From: Nocardia arthritidis NBRC 100137
GTDB taxonomy: Bacteria > Actinomycetota > Actinomycetes > Mycobacteriales > Mycobacteriaceae
NCBI RefSeq assembly: GCF_001612765.1
Contig: NZ_BDBB01000005.1
Location: 1 to 64,000 of the forward strand
Length of the DNA stretch: 64,000 bases
Direction: 5' to 3'
Under the pieces are notes generated by a model that did no database searches, was not told where the DNA came from, and worked only from the letters and a program-made list of their open reading frames with translations. A program made the position numbers and the translations under genes. This document shows positions 16,692-26,484 of the stretch, in pieces (positions within the stretch are counted from its first letter, which is position 1; every line of letters begins with the position of its first letter).

Positions 16692-17910
16692 TCATCGTCG
16701 TCCGCGTAGCGCCGCTTCCACCAGCACCTCGTCGACCGGCTCGCTCTGCCCCCACACCTCGCGCGCCAGTCGCAGCTTCCCGGCCATGCTGTCCACCAAC
16801 GCCGCTTCCGCCGCCGCGTCCCCCGCTCCCTGCCGGAGCGCCTTGCTGTAGCGAACCGCGTCGACGACGACCGATTTGACCCGCTCGTGATCGAGGTAGG
16901 TTTGCAGGTCACGCCGCCACTCGCCGGTCGCGGCCTCGGGTTCGGCGGCGATCCACTCGGCCAGGAACGCGTCTTGCTCGTGCGGGAGGTAGCCCATTTT
17001 GTGCAGATGGGTGGCCACGTCGTACACGGGGTCGCCGAACAGGGCGAATTCCCAGTCGAGGAACACGACCCGGCCGTTCCGCACGATCATGTTCTTCCGG
17101 TGCACGTCGGCGTGCACCATCCGAAACGGTCTGGCTTCCAGCGTGTTCCACGACGCGATGACGTGCCCGAGCGGCTGATCCGGGACGCCCAGCCTGCGGT
17201 ACAGTTCGCCGAAATCCGCGCTGCTGTCGCGGTACACCCGCGCGGTGACAGCGGACAATCGGCGAGCGAACCCAGCGGGATCGTCGTCCCGGCCCGGCTC
17301 GCTCGGCGGCAGCAGTTCCCGAGGAATACGGCGAAGTTCGGCGAACAACGCCGCCACATCCGCCGGTACATGAGCCGGAACGGGGACGCCGCGAGGTGCG
17401 AGGCGATCCAGCAGGTCGCCGTCGATGTAGTCGTGGATCTGGTAGGCGGGGCGTACCGATTCCCAGCGCAGCTTCGGCGCCGAGGCGACGAAGGGCTCGA
17501 TCGCGATCAAGATCGCTGGCTCAGGCCATTGCCGCAGATCCATCACATCGGCGCCCTCGACGGCAATCCGCACGTTCACCGCGCCCGCGATGCCGTCGAC
17601 CCGAACATTGTGGTTGTAGTAACCAGCCGCCGACTGCGCGCGGGACAGCGCGTCGTGGTACATCGCCTCCGCGTCGATACCGAGCACCCGTGCGATCACC
17701 CGTGCCGCGTCGCGGTCCACGCCCGATCCTGGCGTCGGCGGCTGGATACGCGACCGCGCCGCCGCGGCGGCTTTGGAGATGTCGGGTTCGGTCCAGCCGT
17801 ACAGCGCCAGGACCGCTCGCGCCACGAGCACCAACCCCGGGTAGACGTTCGCGCCCTCGAATTCCGCGATGGCCCAGCGCGCACTGCGGACGGCATCGTC
17901 GCGTAAGCCG
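16692..17910 (-). pseudogene. C-terminal part of a STAND-TPR-phosphotransferase, separated by a frameshift
   Basis: This frame continues the TPR region and ends in a complete aminoglycoside-phosphotransferase-like kinase domain (APH/ChoK superfamily). It starts in the middle of a TPR unit ([20 protein letters not shown]) with no plausible start codon. That helix completes the one interrupted in the other frame near 17905, so a single-base change splits one original gene. The kinase domain is intact: VNVRIAVEGADVMDLRQWPE in the N-lobe, the Brenner motif HADVHRKN with catalytic Asp and Asn, and the metal-binding DWEFALFGDP. The substrate is unknown. A sequencing error at the junction would restore a single protein of about 1,150 residues. 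Confidence 0.75.
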
Positions 17911-20140
17911 CGGCGTGCGAGACGCCGGCACGAAACAGCTCCGCCCTGGCGCGGCCCGACCGGTACCCGGCTTGTTCGAGAATCTCGCATGCTTCGGCGA
18001 GCGCGTGCTCGGCGGCGTCCAGTTCTCCGAGCGACAGCCGCGCCAAACCGAGTGCGGTGTACGCCTTTCCCAGTTCGTGCAGCGCGCCCAGCTCACGCTG
18101 TTGCACGATCGCGGCTCCGGCGGCCGCGATCGCCCGCGACGGGTCGGTGAGCGCCAGCAGCTCGGCCACGTTCGTCGCGATATTGGCCTGTCCGACGACG
18201 CTGCCCGCGGCGCGGTAATGGGTGTCGGCTTCGGCCAGATACTGTGCGGCGCGGTCGGTGTCGAACGCCAGCCGGTAGGCGAGGTGTCGCAACCGCGCCA
18301 CATCGCCCAGGAACTCGCGGTCGTCACCGTCGGCCATCGTCACGAGTTCCTCGCACATGGTCAAGGCCTGACCGAATCGGCCCTGGCACATGTGCAGGTC
18401 GGCCGCCCACTGACCGGCGACGAGCCGGGCCCGCCCCGATCCTCGCGCCCACACGTCCTGGTAGATGGTCAACGCCTCGTCGGTGTCACCGAGGATGCGG
18501 CGCGCGTTCGCCGCGGCGACGGCCAACCGCTCCGCGATGGGTCCGGTCCGATCCAGAGCGACGTCCCGAGTGAGGCGATCGGCTTGCTTGGCGTCGCCGA
18601 GCAGCACCGCCGCTTCCGCTTCCAGGCACCGCGTGAGTTCCGACAGTTCCGCCATACCTGCCAGGTTCTCATGCGGATCGCTCAGGTAGCGGTCCAGATC
18701 GCTGATCACTCCGCCGATACCCTGGCTGCCACCTGCCGCTTCGATCCGGTCGACGTAGTGCAGCAACGTCACCGCGGAAAGCATGCCCGAACGAACACCG
18801 TGGTATCCCGCCTCGCGCAGAGCGGCGACCCGGCCGGTCGGCCGTTCGGCACGGATGAACCACAGGTTGTGCAGCACCGCATGCAGGGTGCGCCGAACAT
18901 CCGGATCCAAGCGCCGCTGCAGCGCGTCCACCATCAGCTGGTGCAGCTGAAAGCGCTCGCCTTCGCCGCTTTCGTCGGCGGCGTACACGAACGAGTACGC
19001 GATCAGGGATTTCCATGCCGCGATGTGATGAGGTAGCTCGAACTGCTCCGCGACAGCGGTGAAGATCTCCCGATCGAAGGTACGAGGCAGCCCGAGCAGT
19101 TCCAGCAACCGGACCTCGTCGGGACGCACGTGCTGGAGGAAGCGCTCGAGCAGCGTTTCGGGCGAGACCAGTGCGGCGGGCGCCACCCAGCCCGCGCGGG
19201 TGCGGGCATCGATGGCCAGATGCAGATAGAACGGGACGCCCGCGCTCGAAGCGGCGATCGCCGCGCGCTCGGCGGGATCCTCGATACCGGACGAGTCGAG
19301 CAGCTCGAAGCGGGCGTCCATCGGCAGGTCGTCGACCGGCACGGCGCGAATCCGGGTCGACCACTCCGGGTCGTGCCGCTCCCAACCGAGCGGCTCGCGG
19401 CAGGCGATCACCACCAGGCCGGTGTCCAGCTGCGCGACCACATCGCGCAACCAGGCGTCGGACGCCGCCGCGCGGCCTTCGCGATCGGTGCCGCCCATCA
19501 GCGCTTCGTAGGCGTCCAGGAAGACCACGTAGGGCTTCTTGCCCTCCGTCCCGCTCTTGAGATCTTCGGCGAACAGGTAGGAGACGGCTTCTTCCAAACC
19601 CGCGAGACTCAGTCGGTCGAGTTCCTGGAGGACGGGGTCGTGGCGTATCCGGTGGGTTCGGATGGCGCGGCGCGCACCGAGGTCGAGCAGCCGGGTCGCG
19701 GTGCCGAAGACCGGGATACCGGTGGCGTCGTTGAGGATTTCGGTCAGGATCTCGCTGTGCTCGGCCAGCGCCAGCGAGTCCGAGGTCAGGCGCAGATGTG
19801 GGTGCATGCGCTGCCACAACACCGCGCAGGCGATGTCGAAGCGATGGAACTTGATCTTCTGCGCGCCGAACTGGACGCGCAGCACGGCCAGCCCGTCCGC
19901 GGCCTGCCGATGGCTCGGCACCTGCAGATCGAGCACCGCCGCCGGATGACGCTTCTCGACCCGCGCCCGCAACTCGGTGACCAACCGGGACTTGCCGATC
20001 CCGCCGACACCGTTGAGCAGCATGACCCGGGGATGCTCATCGGCGTCGGCCAGCAGTTCCTCGAACCGCGTCAGGACCGGCTCACGGTCGACGAACGGAC
20101 GACTGGTCGATCCCGGCTGGAATCGTGCGGTCAACACCAT
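17696..20140 (-). CDS. STAND-type NTPase with TPR repeats (N-terminal part of a frameshifted gene)
   Basis: An 814-residue frame. The first 740 or so residues are genuine and the end is out-of-frame reading after the shift near 17905. Residues 10-60 hold the Walker A motif [16 protein letters not shown] and about 215-230 the Walker B-like [15 protein letters not shown] winged-helix part follows ([20 protein letters not shown]), then about 350 residues of TPR helices ([52 protein letters not shown]). This is the layout of STAND signalling NTPases. The ATG at 20140 has GAGGGGG just upstream. The gene is divergent to the WGR-propeller gene across 143 bases, so the two may share regulation. A role in sensing or defence is inferred only. 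Confidence 0.75.
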   Translation of the reverse strand: MVLTARFQPGSTSRPFVDREPVLTRFEELLADADEHPRVMLLNGVGGIGKSRLVTELRARVEKRHPAAVLDLQVPSHRQAADGLAVLRVQFGAQKIKFHRFDIACAVLWQRMHPHLRLTSDSLALAEHSEILTEILNDATGIPVFGTATRLLDLGARRAIRTHRIRHDPVLQELDRLSLAGLEEAVSYLFAEDLKSGTEGKKPYVVFLDAYEALMGGTDREGRAAASDAWLRDVVAQLDTGLVVIACREPLGWERHDPEWSTRIRAVPVDDLPMDARFELLDSSGIEDPAERAAIAASSAGVPFYLHLAIDARTRAGWVAPAALVSPETLLERFLQHVRPDEVRLLELLGLPRTFDREIFTAVAEQFELPHHIAAWKSLIAYSFVYAADESGEGERFQLHQLMVDALQRRLDPDVRRTLHAVLHNLWFIRAERPTGRVAALREAGYHGVRSGMLSAVTLLHYVDRIEAAGGSQGIGGVISDLDRYLSDPHENLAGMAELSELTRCLEAEAAVLLGDAKQADRLTRDVALDRTGPIAERLAVAAANARRILGDTDEALTIYQDVWARGSGRARLVAGQWAADLHMCQGRFGQALTMCEELVTMADGDDREFLGDVARLRHLAYRLAFDTDRAAQYLAEADTHYRAAGSVVGQANIATNVAELLALTDPSRAIAAAGAAIVQQRELGALHELGKAYTALGLARLSLGELDAAEHALAEACEILEQAGYRSGRARAELFRAGVSHAAAYATMPSAVRAGPSRNSRARTSTRGWCSWRERSWRCTAGPNPTSPKPPRRRGRVSSRRRQDRAWTATRHG

Positions 20141-20283
20141 GTGTCCCCCTCGTGACGAGCCGGGCACGATTCTGCCAGACCCCGTTACCGCTCCGGTCGG
20201 GACCGCGCCTGACAATCGCTGAATGTCGGTGCCTGTTGCTAACTTTCGCTTCGTTCTGATCTGACGAAAACAGGCGAGGCGCT

Positions 20284-21708
20284 ATGACAATCGGGGGAAC
20301 CACCTATCTCGAACTGTCCGAGGACAGTGGTACCGCGCACAAGTTCTACGAGGTGATCGTCGCGGGCACGCAAGTGAGTGTCCGTTTCGGCCGCATCGGC
20401 GAGCAGGGGCAGACGAAGGTCAGTTCGTTCGCCACCGAGGAGAAGGCGCAGGCGGCCGCGGCGAAAAAGGTCGGCGAGAAGGTGCGGAAGGGCTATGCGC
20501 CCGCTGTGATGGGAGCGCGGGGCAGACGTCCGGTGACCAGGCGGGCGATCAGCAGCGGCCGCTCGACCGCGACGGCCGCGCCCGTGCTGTGGAGTTTCGA
20601 CTCCGGCGCCGCCGCCTTCGGCATCTTCGTCGACGAGCGCCGCTGCTGGGTGGGCAACGAGAGCGGCGACGTGTTCACCCTGACCCCGGACGGCGTGGTC
20701 ACCGGCCGGTACCGCCTGCCCGACGCCGTCAAATGCATTGTGGCCGATGATTTCTGGATCTACGCGGGATGTGACGACGGCCGTGTCTACGACTTGTCGG
20801 GCAAGGTGCCGCGGGCGGCCTACGACATCGCGGCCGAAGTCGACATCTATTGGCTCGACATCCACGACGGCATCCTCGGCGTCTCCGACCGCCAAGGCGG
20901 CATCACCGTGATCGATTACGAGGAAGAGTCGCTGTGGACCCGGCGCAGCACCGGCGATTCGGGCTGGATGGTGCGCATCGACGCGCACGGCGTCTACCAC
21001 GGGCACTCCGCGGGCGTCACCAAGTACGACCTGGACAGCGGGAATCCCCTGTGGCAGGCGGGCACCGGAGGAGACGTCCTGTTCGGCTGGCAGGAATCCG
21101 ACGCCGTCTACGCGGGCACCTCCCGCAACCAGGTCCGCATGGTGGCCAAGAACGGCCGAGCCGAGCGCATCTACCAGTGCGATGCCGCGGTCTTCTCCTG
21201 TGCCACCTCGCCCGACGGCCGTTACGTCTTCGCCGGTGACAATTACTCGTCGGTGTACTGCTTCGACGCCGCGGGGAACCGCGTGTGGAAGCTGGCCACC
21301 GGCTGCGGTTCGGCCTATTCCATGCAGTACCACGACGACAAGCTGTACCTCGTCACCACGACGGGCACGCTGGCCTGTCTCGACGTCGGCGAAGCCGCCA
21401 TCCGCGATGCCGAGCAGGGCGTGCTGCCGCAGACGGTGTCGGTGAAAGCACCCGAGATCTCCGCGGTGGTGCCCAGCGACACCGTCGAGATCACCTCCGA
21501 CGCGGGCACCGGCGTGATCGTGGAATGCGTGAGTCACGGCAGTTCGCTGCGCGTACGTGTCGTCTCCCCCGGATTCCACCAGGGATGGAATGTCCAGTTC
21601 CCCAAGGACATCCGGCGACCGGGTGCTCGCTACGTAGTCGACGGCATCGCCGAGTCGGCGCGCGGCGGTTTCTACCGCGTCCGCGGAGACATCCGCCGGC
21701 TGTCCTGA
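20284..21708 (+). CDS. WGR domain plus beta-propeller protein
   Basis: A 474-residue protein with two recognisable parts. Residues 5-75 are a WGR domain (PF05406): YLELSEDSGTAHKFYEVIVA, VSVRFGRIGEQGQTKVSSF and the Lys-rich helix EEKAQAAAAKKVGEKVRKGY. Residues about 100-390 form a PQQ/WD-type beta-propeller with repeated strands such as RCWVGNESGDVFTLTPDG, IYAGCDDGRVYDLSGKV and VYAGTSRNQVRMVAKNG. A beta-rich domain closes the protein. WGR domains bind nucleic acid or sense DNA ends in PARPs and occur in bacterial MolR-like proteins. No ADP-ribosyltransferase is fused here. It lies divergent to the STAND-TPR gene. A joint sensing role is inference. Confidence 0.85.
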   Translation: MTIGGTTYLELSEDSGTAHKFYEVIVAGTQVSVRFGRIGEQGQTKVSSFATEEKAQAAAAKKVGEKVRKGYAPAVMGARGRRPVTRRAISSGRSTATAAPVLWSFDSGAAAFGIFVDERRCWVGNESGDVFTLTPDGVVTGRYRLPDAVKCIVADDFWIYAGCDDGRVYDLSGKVPRAAYDIAAEVDIYWLDIHDGILGVSDRQGGITVIDYEEESLWTRRSTGDSGWMVRIDAHGVYHGHSAGVTKYDLDSGNPLWQAGTGGDVLFGWQESDAVYAGTSRNQVRMVAKNGRAERIYQCDAAVFSCATSPDGRYVFAGDNYSSVYCFDAAGNRVWKLATGCGSAYSMQYHDDKLYLVTTTGTLACLDVGEAAIRDAEQGVLPQTVSVKAPEISAVVPSDTVEITSDAGTGVIVECVSHGSSLRVRVVSPGFHQGWNVQFPKDIRRPGARYVVDGIAESARGGFYRVRGDIRRLS

Positions 21709-21751
21709 CCGAACCCGCATCGGGTTCTCGTGAGAGCGTTCTTCGCACATC

Positions 21752-22138
21752 GTGTGCGGGGAACGTCTCCGGTCGGACTTCGGCTTCCCGCGGGCTCGGC
21801 TGAGTGGCTCGCGCGCTTGGTTGCGGCAGGCGCTCGACCCGGCGGTTGCGCCGACGGTGAAGCCACTGCGGCTCGCAGACGAGGCGGACCCGGAGTTGAT
21901 CGCGCGGGTGGCGCCGGCCCTCGATTCGGTCATTTCGACGGTTATCGAGGTGACCGCCACCGAGCCCGGTCAGCTCATCGCGACCGTGACGTCCACCGGG
22001 CCGGAAAACGCCGCTACCGGGCATGGTGCCGTTCGTATCGCGTGGCGGCTCGTAGCGCACCGCCGCGGGCTGAGCCCGCGCGACGAGCCTCGCACCGGCG
22101 AGCCCCCCGCCTGCGCATTCGACCGCGCACACCCCTGA
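21752..22138 (+). CDS. Hypothetical protein of 128 residues
   Basis: The frame begins with GTG and shows the high third-position GC of real genes, most clearly between 21880 and 22040 (ADPELIARVAPALDSVISTV, IEVTATEPGQLIATVTSTG). The N-terminal 40 residues are Arg-rich and the last 25 look disordered. No family is recognised. It lies between the WGR-propeller gene and the EF-G-like gene in the same direction. An overlapping plus-strand frame also stays open over a long distance because of high GC, so some doubt remains. Confidence 0.42.
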   Translation: MCGERLRSDFGFPRARLSGSRAWLRQALDPAVAPTVKPLRLADEADPELIARVAPALDSVISTVIEVTATEPGQLIATVTSTGPENAATGHGAVRIAWRLVAHRRGLSPRDEPRTGEPPACAFDRAHP

Positions 22139-22216
22139 TCTGCCGATTCGTCGGCGGAACGCAACGCCCGGTGGGAAGGTGGACGTACGGCAGGTGTCAG
22201 CAGAGGAGCGAGACAC

Positions 22217-24412
22217 ATGGTGGACAAGACCAACGGAGCTGCCGCGGGCAACGGCGGCGTAGTGACCGCGGACCGGCCCGAGCAGATCCGCAACGTCGTC
22301 CTGGTCGGGCACAGCGGGTCGGGCAAGACCACGCTCGTCGACGCCATGGCGCTCACCGCGCGGGCGGTCAACCGGGCCGGACGGGTGGAGGACGGCACCT
22401 CGCTGTCGGACTACGACGAGATCGAGCATCGCCAGCACCGGTCGGTGCAGCTGTCGGTCGTGCCGGTGGCATGGGCCGGGATGAAGGTCAACTTGGTCGA
22501 CACCCCCGGATATGCGGACTTCGTGGGCGAGCTGCGGGCGGGACTGCGCGCGGCCGACGCGGCGCTGTTCGTCATCTCGGCGGCCGAGGGCGCGGACGGA
22601 ATCGCGGGCGCGACCAGGGCGCTGTGGGAGGAGTGCGCCGCGGTCGGGATGCCGCGCGCGATCGTGATCACCCACCTGGACACGGCGCGCGACGAGTTCG
22701 ACGTGATGACCGAGACCTGCCGGACCGTGCTGGGCGGCGGATCGTCGGAGAACATCCTGCCGCTGCATCTGCCCGTGTACGGCCCGAAGAACCCGGACGG
22801 CCACCGGCCGGTCACCGGCATGGTGGAGCTGCTGCCGCACTGCGTGGGCGACTACTCCTCCGGGGAGGAGGTGCAGGGCGACCCTTCGCCCGATCAGGTA
22901 CCCGCTCTGGAGCAAGCGCGCAACCGCCTCATCGAGGGCATCATCGCGGAGAGCGAAGACGAGACCCTGATGGAGCGCTACCTCGAGGGCGAGGAGATCG
23001 GCCTGGCGACGCTGGTCGCCGACCTGGAGCGCGCGGTTGCCCGCGGCAGCTTCCATCCCGTGCTGTTCGCCGCGCCCGCGCCGGAGGGGGCCAAGCAAGG
23101 TTTGGGGACGGTCGAATTGCTCGAGTTGATCACCGGCGGCTTTCCGACACCAGCCGAGCACGCCATCACCGCCAGCAACGGCGCCGAACCGCATCCGCTG
23201 CGCTGCGACCCGGATGGAGAGTTGGCCGCGGAGGTCATCCGCACCGCGTCCGACCCGTACGTCGGGCGGGTTTGCATGGTCCGCGTCTTCTCCGGCACCT
23301 TGCATGCCGACGACACGGTGCACGTCAGCGGACACGGCCTGGAGGATCGGGGCCACGAGAGCCACGAACTGGACGAGCGGGTCGGCGCGATCTCGGCCCC
23401 CTTCGGCAAGCAGCAACGCCCGCTGCGGCAGGCGATCGCGGGCGACATCGCCTACGTCACCAAACTAGGACACGCCGAAACCGGCGACACACTGTCGTCC
23501 ACCGACAGCCCGCTGCGGATCGAGCCGTGGCCGATGCCGGACCCGCTGCTGCCCATCGCCATTCGCGCGCACAGCAAAGCCGACGAGGACAAACTCTCCC
23601 AAAGCCTTGCCCGCCTGGCCGCCGAAGATCCGGCGCTGCGCCTCGAGCACAACGCTCAGACCCATCAGCTGGTGCTCTGGTGTCTCGGCGAAGCGCATCG
23701 CGACGTCGCCCTGGAACGGTTGCGGACCCGGTTCGGCGTGCAGGTCGACGTGACCGATCACCAGGTGGCGTTGCGGGAGACGTTCGCAGGCAAGGCCACC
23801 GGGCGCGGCAGGCACGTCAAACAGTCCGGCGGGCATGGGCAGTACGCGGTGTGCGAGATCGAGGTCGAACCGCTGCCCGAAGGGGCCGGGATCGAGTTCG
23901 TGGACAAAGTGGTCGGTGGCGTTGTTCCGCGCCAATTCATTCCGTCGGTGGAGAAAGGCGTTCGAGCACAGGCCTCCCGTGGGTTGACCGCCGGATATCC
24001 CCTCGTGGACGTGCGCGTCACCCTGTTCGACGGCAAAGCGCACTCCGTCGACTCCTCCGACGCCGCGTTCCAGACCGCAGGCGCCCTTGCCCTCCGCGAG
24101 GCAGCGGCGGCCGCGGGGATCCGACTGCTGGAGCCGCTCGCCGAAGTCTGGGTACTGGTCTCCGACGACTACGTCGGCCCGGTCCTCAGCGACCTGTCCA
24201 GCCGCCGCGGCCGCGTCCTCGGCACCGAGCCGCACGGCACCGGCCGCACCCGCGTCCACGCCGAGGTTCCCGAACTCGAGCTCAGCCGCTACGCCATCGA
24301 CCTGCGCTCGATCTCGCACGGCACCGGCGACTTCACCCGCACCTACGCCCACCACGAGCCGATGCCGAACCAGGTCGCCGCGTCGGTGCGCGGGGAAAAG
24401 GCGCGCGCGTAG
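22217..24412 (+). CDS. fusA2: Elongation factor G-like GTPase (EF-G2 type)
   Basis: A 731-residue translational GTPase of the EF-G-like subfamily seen in actinobacteria (Rv0120c type). The G-domain motifs are G1 GHSGSGKTT, G3 DTPGYADF and a modified G4 THLD in place of the usual NKxD. Domains II to V follow, with RGRHVKQSGGHGQYAVCEIE in domain IV and LEPLAEVWVLVSDDYVGPVL leading to the domain V segment SSRRGRVLGTEPHGTGRT. The ATG has GAGGAGCGAG upstream. Paralogues of this kind are not the main translocase; roles in ribosome recycling or stress translation have been proposed but are not certain. It stands alone, ending six bases before the convergent stop of the next gene. Confidence 0.9.
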   Translation: MVDKTNGAAAGNGGVVTADRPEQIRNVVLVGHSGSGKTTLVDAMALTARAVNRAGRVEDGTSLSDYDEIEHRQHRSVQLSVVPVAWAGMKVNLVDTPGYADFVGELRAGLRAADAALFVISAAEGADGIAGATRALWEECAAVGMPRAIVITHLDTARDEFDVMTETCRTVLGGGSSENILPLHLPVYGPKNPDGHRPVTGMVELLPHCVGDYSSGEEVQGDPSPDQVPALEQARNRLIEGIIAESEDETLMERYLEGEEIGLATLVADLERAVARGSFHPVLFAAPAPEGAKQGLGTVELLELITGGFPTPAEHAITASNGAEPHPLRCDPDGELAAEVIRTASDPYVGRVCMVRVFSGTLHADDTVHVSGHGLEDRGHESHELDERVGAISAPFGKQQRPLRQAIAGDIAYVTKLGHAETGDTLSSTDSPLRIEPWPMPDPLLPIAIRAHSKADEDKLSQSLARLAAEDPALRLEHNAQTHQLVLWCLGEAHRDVALERLRTRFGVQVDVTDHQVALRETFAGKATGRGRHVKQSGGHGQYAVCEIEVEPLPEGAGIEFVDKVVGGVVPRQFIPSVEKGVRAQASRGLTAGYPLVDVRVTLFDGKAHSVDSSDAAFQTAGALALREAAAAAGIRLLEPLAEVWVLVSDDYVGPVLSDLSSRRGRVLGTEPHGTGRTRVHAEVPELELSRYAIDLRSISHGTGDFTRTYAHHEPMPNQVAASVRGEKARA

Positions 24413-24417
24413 CCTGC

Positions 24418-26484
24418 TCAGACCTGCGGTGGTGGACCGACGGGAGGCGGGCCCGACGGTTGCGCCGTGCTCAACGTCGGCGGAGGCGGCGCCGCAACTC
24501 CGGGATCGGCGGTGTTGGAACCGACGTCCAAACCCGTCGGATGCGCGTAGCCGGTGAAACCGCCGTACTTCTCGGTCAGCGGCGGGTTGTTGGGGTCCAA
24601 GGGAACGAGTAGACCGTTGTCCAGGATGTTCAGCCCTGTCTCGTTCTTGACGATCAGCGCGCTGTGCTTCTCCCATTGCACGACGTCGCCGGTCTTCAAC
24701 TGGGCGACATCGTTGACCGTCGCCCATGGATGGTCCGCCGTCGACTCGCCCGCTGTCCCGGCGTACGCGGCCGCCGCGTCGGTGGCGGTGTTCTGCGTCT
24801 GCCGCTGCAACGCTTCCGCGATCGGCTGGGATACCTGCACAGTCGAGTTGCCGATCTTGTAATCCACCATTCCGCCCGGTGTCGTCACCGCAGGCGGAGT
24901 GCCCGCGTACGCCGGCGCAGTCACGCCGGGAGGAGCCGTCTGCTGGACCGCTTGATTCGCAGTGGCCGTCTGGGCGTTGCGGTTGCGTTCCCGTTCCCGT
25001 TCCCGGTCCTCGCGCCGCTCCCGCTCCGCGGCCCGGTCGTAGGCCCGGTCGTCGTCGGGCTGACGATTACCCTGGTTCATCATCCCGCTCATGGCGCTCA
25101 TCATCGCCATTTGCTGCATGGCGTTGGCCATACCGTTGTCGCCGGTGTTGGCCGCGGGCGCGACGCTGCCGGTGTTCGTACCCGTCGTCCCCGATCCGGT
25201 CCCGATGCCGGTACCGGTCTGCAAGCCTGCTTGAGTGGCGGCCGGGTTCATGCCCAACGAGGACGTGTCCGCACTTCCGCTGTCGGAGATCGGCTGGGTG
25301 CCCGTACCCGTCTCGGTCGCCGAGGTGTCGGTAGAACCATTGATCAGGTCGTCGTAGGTGGAACTCCAGTCGTCGTTCGTGGCGCCGGTCTGCTGGGTGG
25401 AATTCTGCTGCGGCGGCGGCACATAGGGACTGTTGTTGTTGGAATTATTATTGCCGTTATTATTGTTGGCGTTATTATTGTTGTTGGCGTTGTTGTTGTT
25501 GTTCGAGTTGTTGTTATTGTTGTTATTGTTGTTTTGGTTGTCGATATTCTCGGATTTCTTCTGGAATTCCTTCGTCGCGTGCTCGTATTCATTGTCCCAA
25601 TTTTCGGCAGCAGCATCTATGTGTCGCACATAGTACGACTGCTCCGCTTGTGCCGTCAGGAAGTAGTTTCCCGAATCCTTGTTCTTCTCATAAGCCACGA
25701 TCTCTGACATAGAATTGTCGGCATCTTTGAAGCTGTATTTCATCTTGCCGTCGACCACTTTGGCGCCCGGGAACGCGAATTGCAGCTTCTCGTTGAGTTC
25801 TTCGGTGATCCGCTTGAGCTTCTTGAAAGTATCCGAGTTCAGCACCGCCGAGTCGTCTGTGTCTACCTTGACGTTTTTGTGCGCGTCGGTGTACTCGGTC
25901 TGCCGCTTGCTCAACTGCTCTTTCAGCGTGTCGTGCTTATCTCTGACCTGGGACCATCCGTCCGCACTCGTGACCTGCTGGCCGTCGAGCACGTTGGTGA
26001 AGTCGGGAGCGGCTTTCGGATCACGAGCACCCAACGTGTCGAAGCCCCACTGCATCGTGAACTCGGTGTCCTCGATCAGGCTGATCAGGGAGGCGCTAGC
26101 GCCCTTCGGCTGATACAGGTCGACCCGATACAAATGTTCTTTCTCGTCGGGCAACTCCCAGCCGTAGCCGTCCGCGAACTTCGGCGTGGCAGCCTCGTCT
26201 TCCTTCGTCTTTTTCGCGGCTACGACATCTTCCGGGTGTCCGGTTTTCAGCGCATCGATGATCTTCGGGTATTTTTCGGCAACATTGCCGGACGTGTCCC
26301 TGGCGAGCATTTCTCGCACCTGGGGCTCCAGCTTGTCGAAGGCTTCTTTGAACTCGGTCGAATTCAGTCCGTCCAGCGCCTTCAACGAGTCTTCGGCTTG
26401 GCCGTCCTGAAAACCGACCCCGTCCCACGTGCTCGACTCGTAGTGCTTGTTGATCTTGTTGACGGCGTCGTCTACCTTGCTCAT
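24418..26484 (-). CDS. Large ESX-substrate-like protein with polyasparagine tract
   Basis: A 688-residue protein, last gene of the minus-strand cassette that starts at 28908. Residues 1-310 are charged and mostly helical, with no W-x-G motif that I can place with confidence. Residues about 314-350 are an asparagine tract with some 30 Asn broken by single Ser, Ala or Gly. Then come a Ser/Thr/Gly linker, a Met/Gln stretch (MANAMQQMAMMSAMSGMMNQ), an Arg/Glu run (ERERREDRERERERNRN), and a C-terminal beta-rich domain. That domain (about 540-665) has VNDVAQLKTGDVVQWEKHSA and GLNILDNGLLVPLDP, resembling the export-linked C-terminal domain of other actinobacterial ESX substrates. No catalytic Cys is present. 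The start overlaps the upstream stop by one base. Confidence 0.7.
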   Translation of the reverse strand: MSKVDDAVNKINKHYESSTWDGVGFQDGQAEDSLKALDGLNSTEFKEAFDKLEPQVREMLARDTSGNVAEKYPKIIDALKTGHPEDVVAAKKTKEDEAATPKFADGYGWELPDEKEHLYRVDLYQPKGASASLISLIEDTEFTMQWGFDTLGARDPKAAPDFTNVLDGQQVTSADGWSQVRDKHDTLKEQLSKRQTEYTDAHKNVKVDTDDSAVLNSDTFKKLKRITEELNEKLQFAFPGAKVVDGKMKYSFKDADNSMSEIVAYEKNKDSGNYFLTAQAEQSYYVRHIDAAAENWDNEYEHATKEFQKKSENIDNQNNNNNNNNNSNNNNNANNNNNANNNNGNNNSNNNSPYVPPPQQNSTQQTGATNDDWSSTYDDLINGSTDTSATETGTGTQPISDSGSADTSSLGMNPAATQAGLQTGTGIGTGSGTTGTNTGSVAPAANTGDNGMANAMQQMAMMSAMSGMMNQGNRQPDDDRAYDRAAERERREDRERERERNRNAQTATANQAVQQTAPPGVTAPAYAGTPPAVTTPGGMVDYKIGNSTVQVSQPIAEALQRQTQNTATDAAAAYAGTAGESTADHPWATVNDVAQLKTGDVVQWEKHSALIVKNETGLNILDNGLLVPLDPNNPPLTEKYGGFTGYAHPTGLDVGSNTADPGVAAPPPPTLSTAQPSGPPPVGPPPQV
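25431..25540 (-). repeat. Asparagine-codon tract
   Basis: On the minus strand this 110-bp stretch encodes about 30 Asn residues interrupted by Gln, Ser, Ala and Gly. AAC and AAT codons are mixed irregularly, so it is not a perfect microsatellite. Local GC falls far below that of the flanks. Confidence 0.9.

Noticed and set aside
21730..24612. A 960-codon plus-strand frame covering the EF-G-like gene
   Set aside because: It runs in a different frame of fusA2 and consists of Arg/Gly-rich noise.
25431..25540. The low-GC tract as a sign of foreign DNA or an assembly fault
   Set aside because: The flanking frame stays open on both sides and the drop in GC is fully explained by Asn codons.
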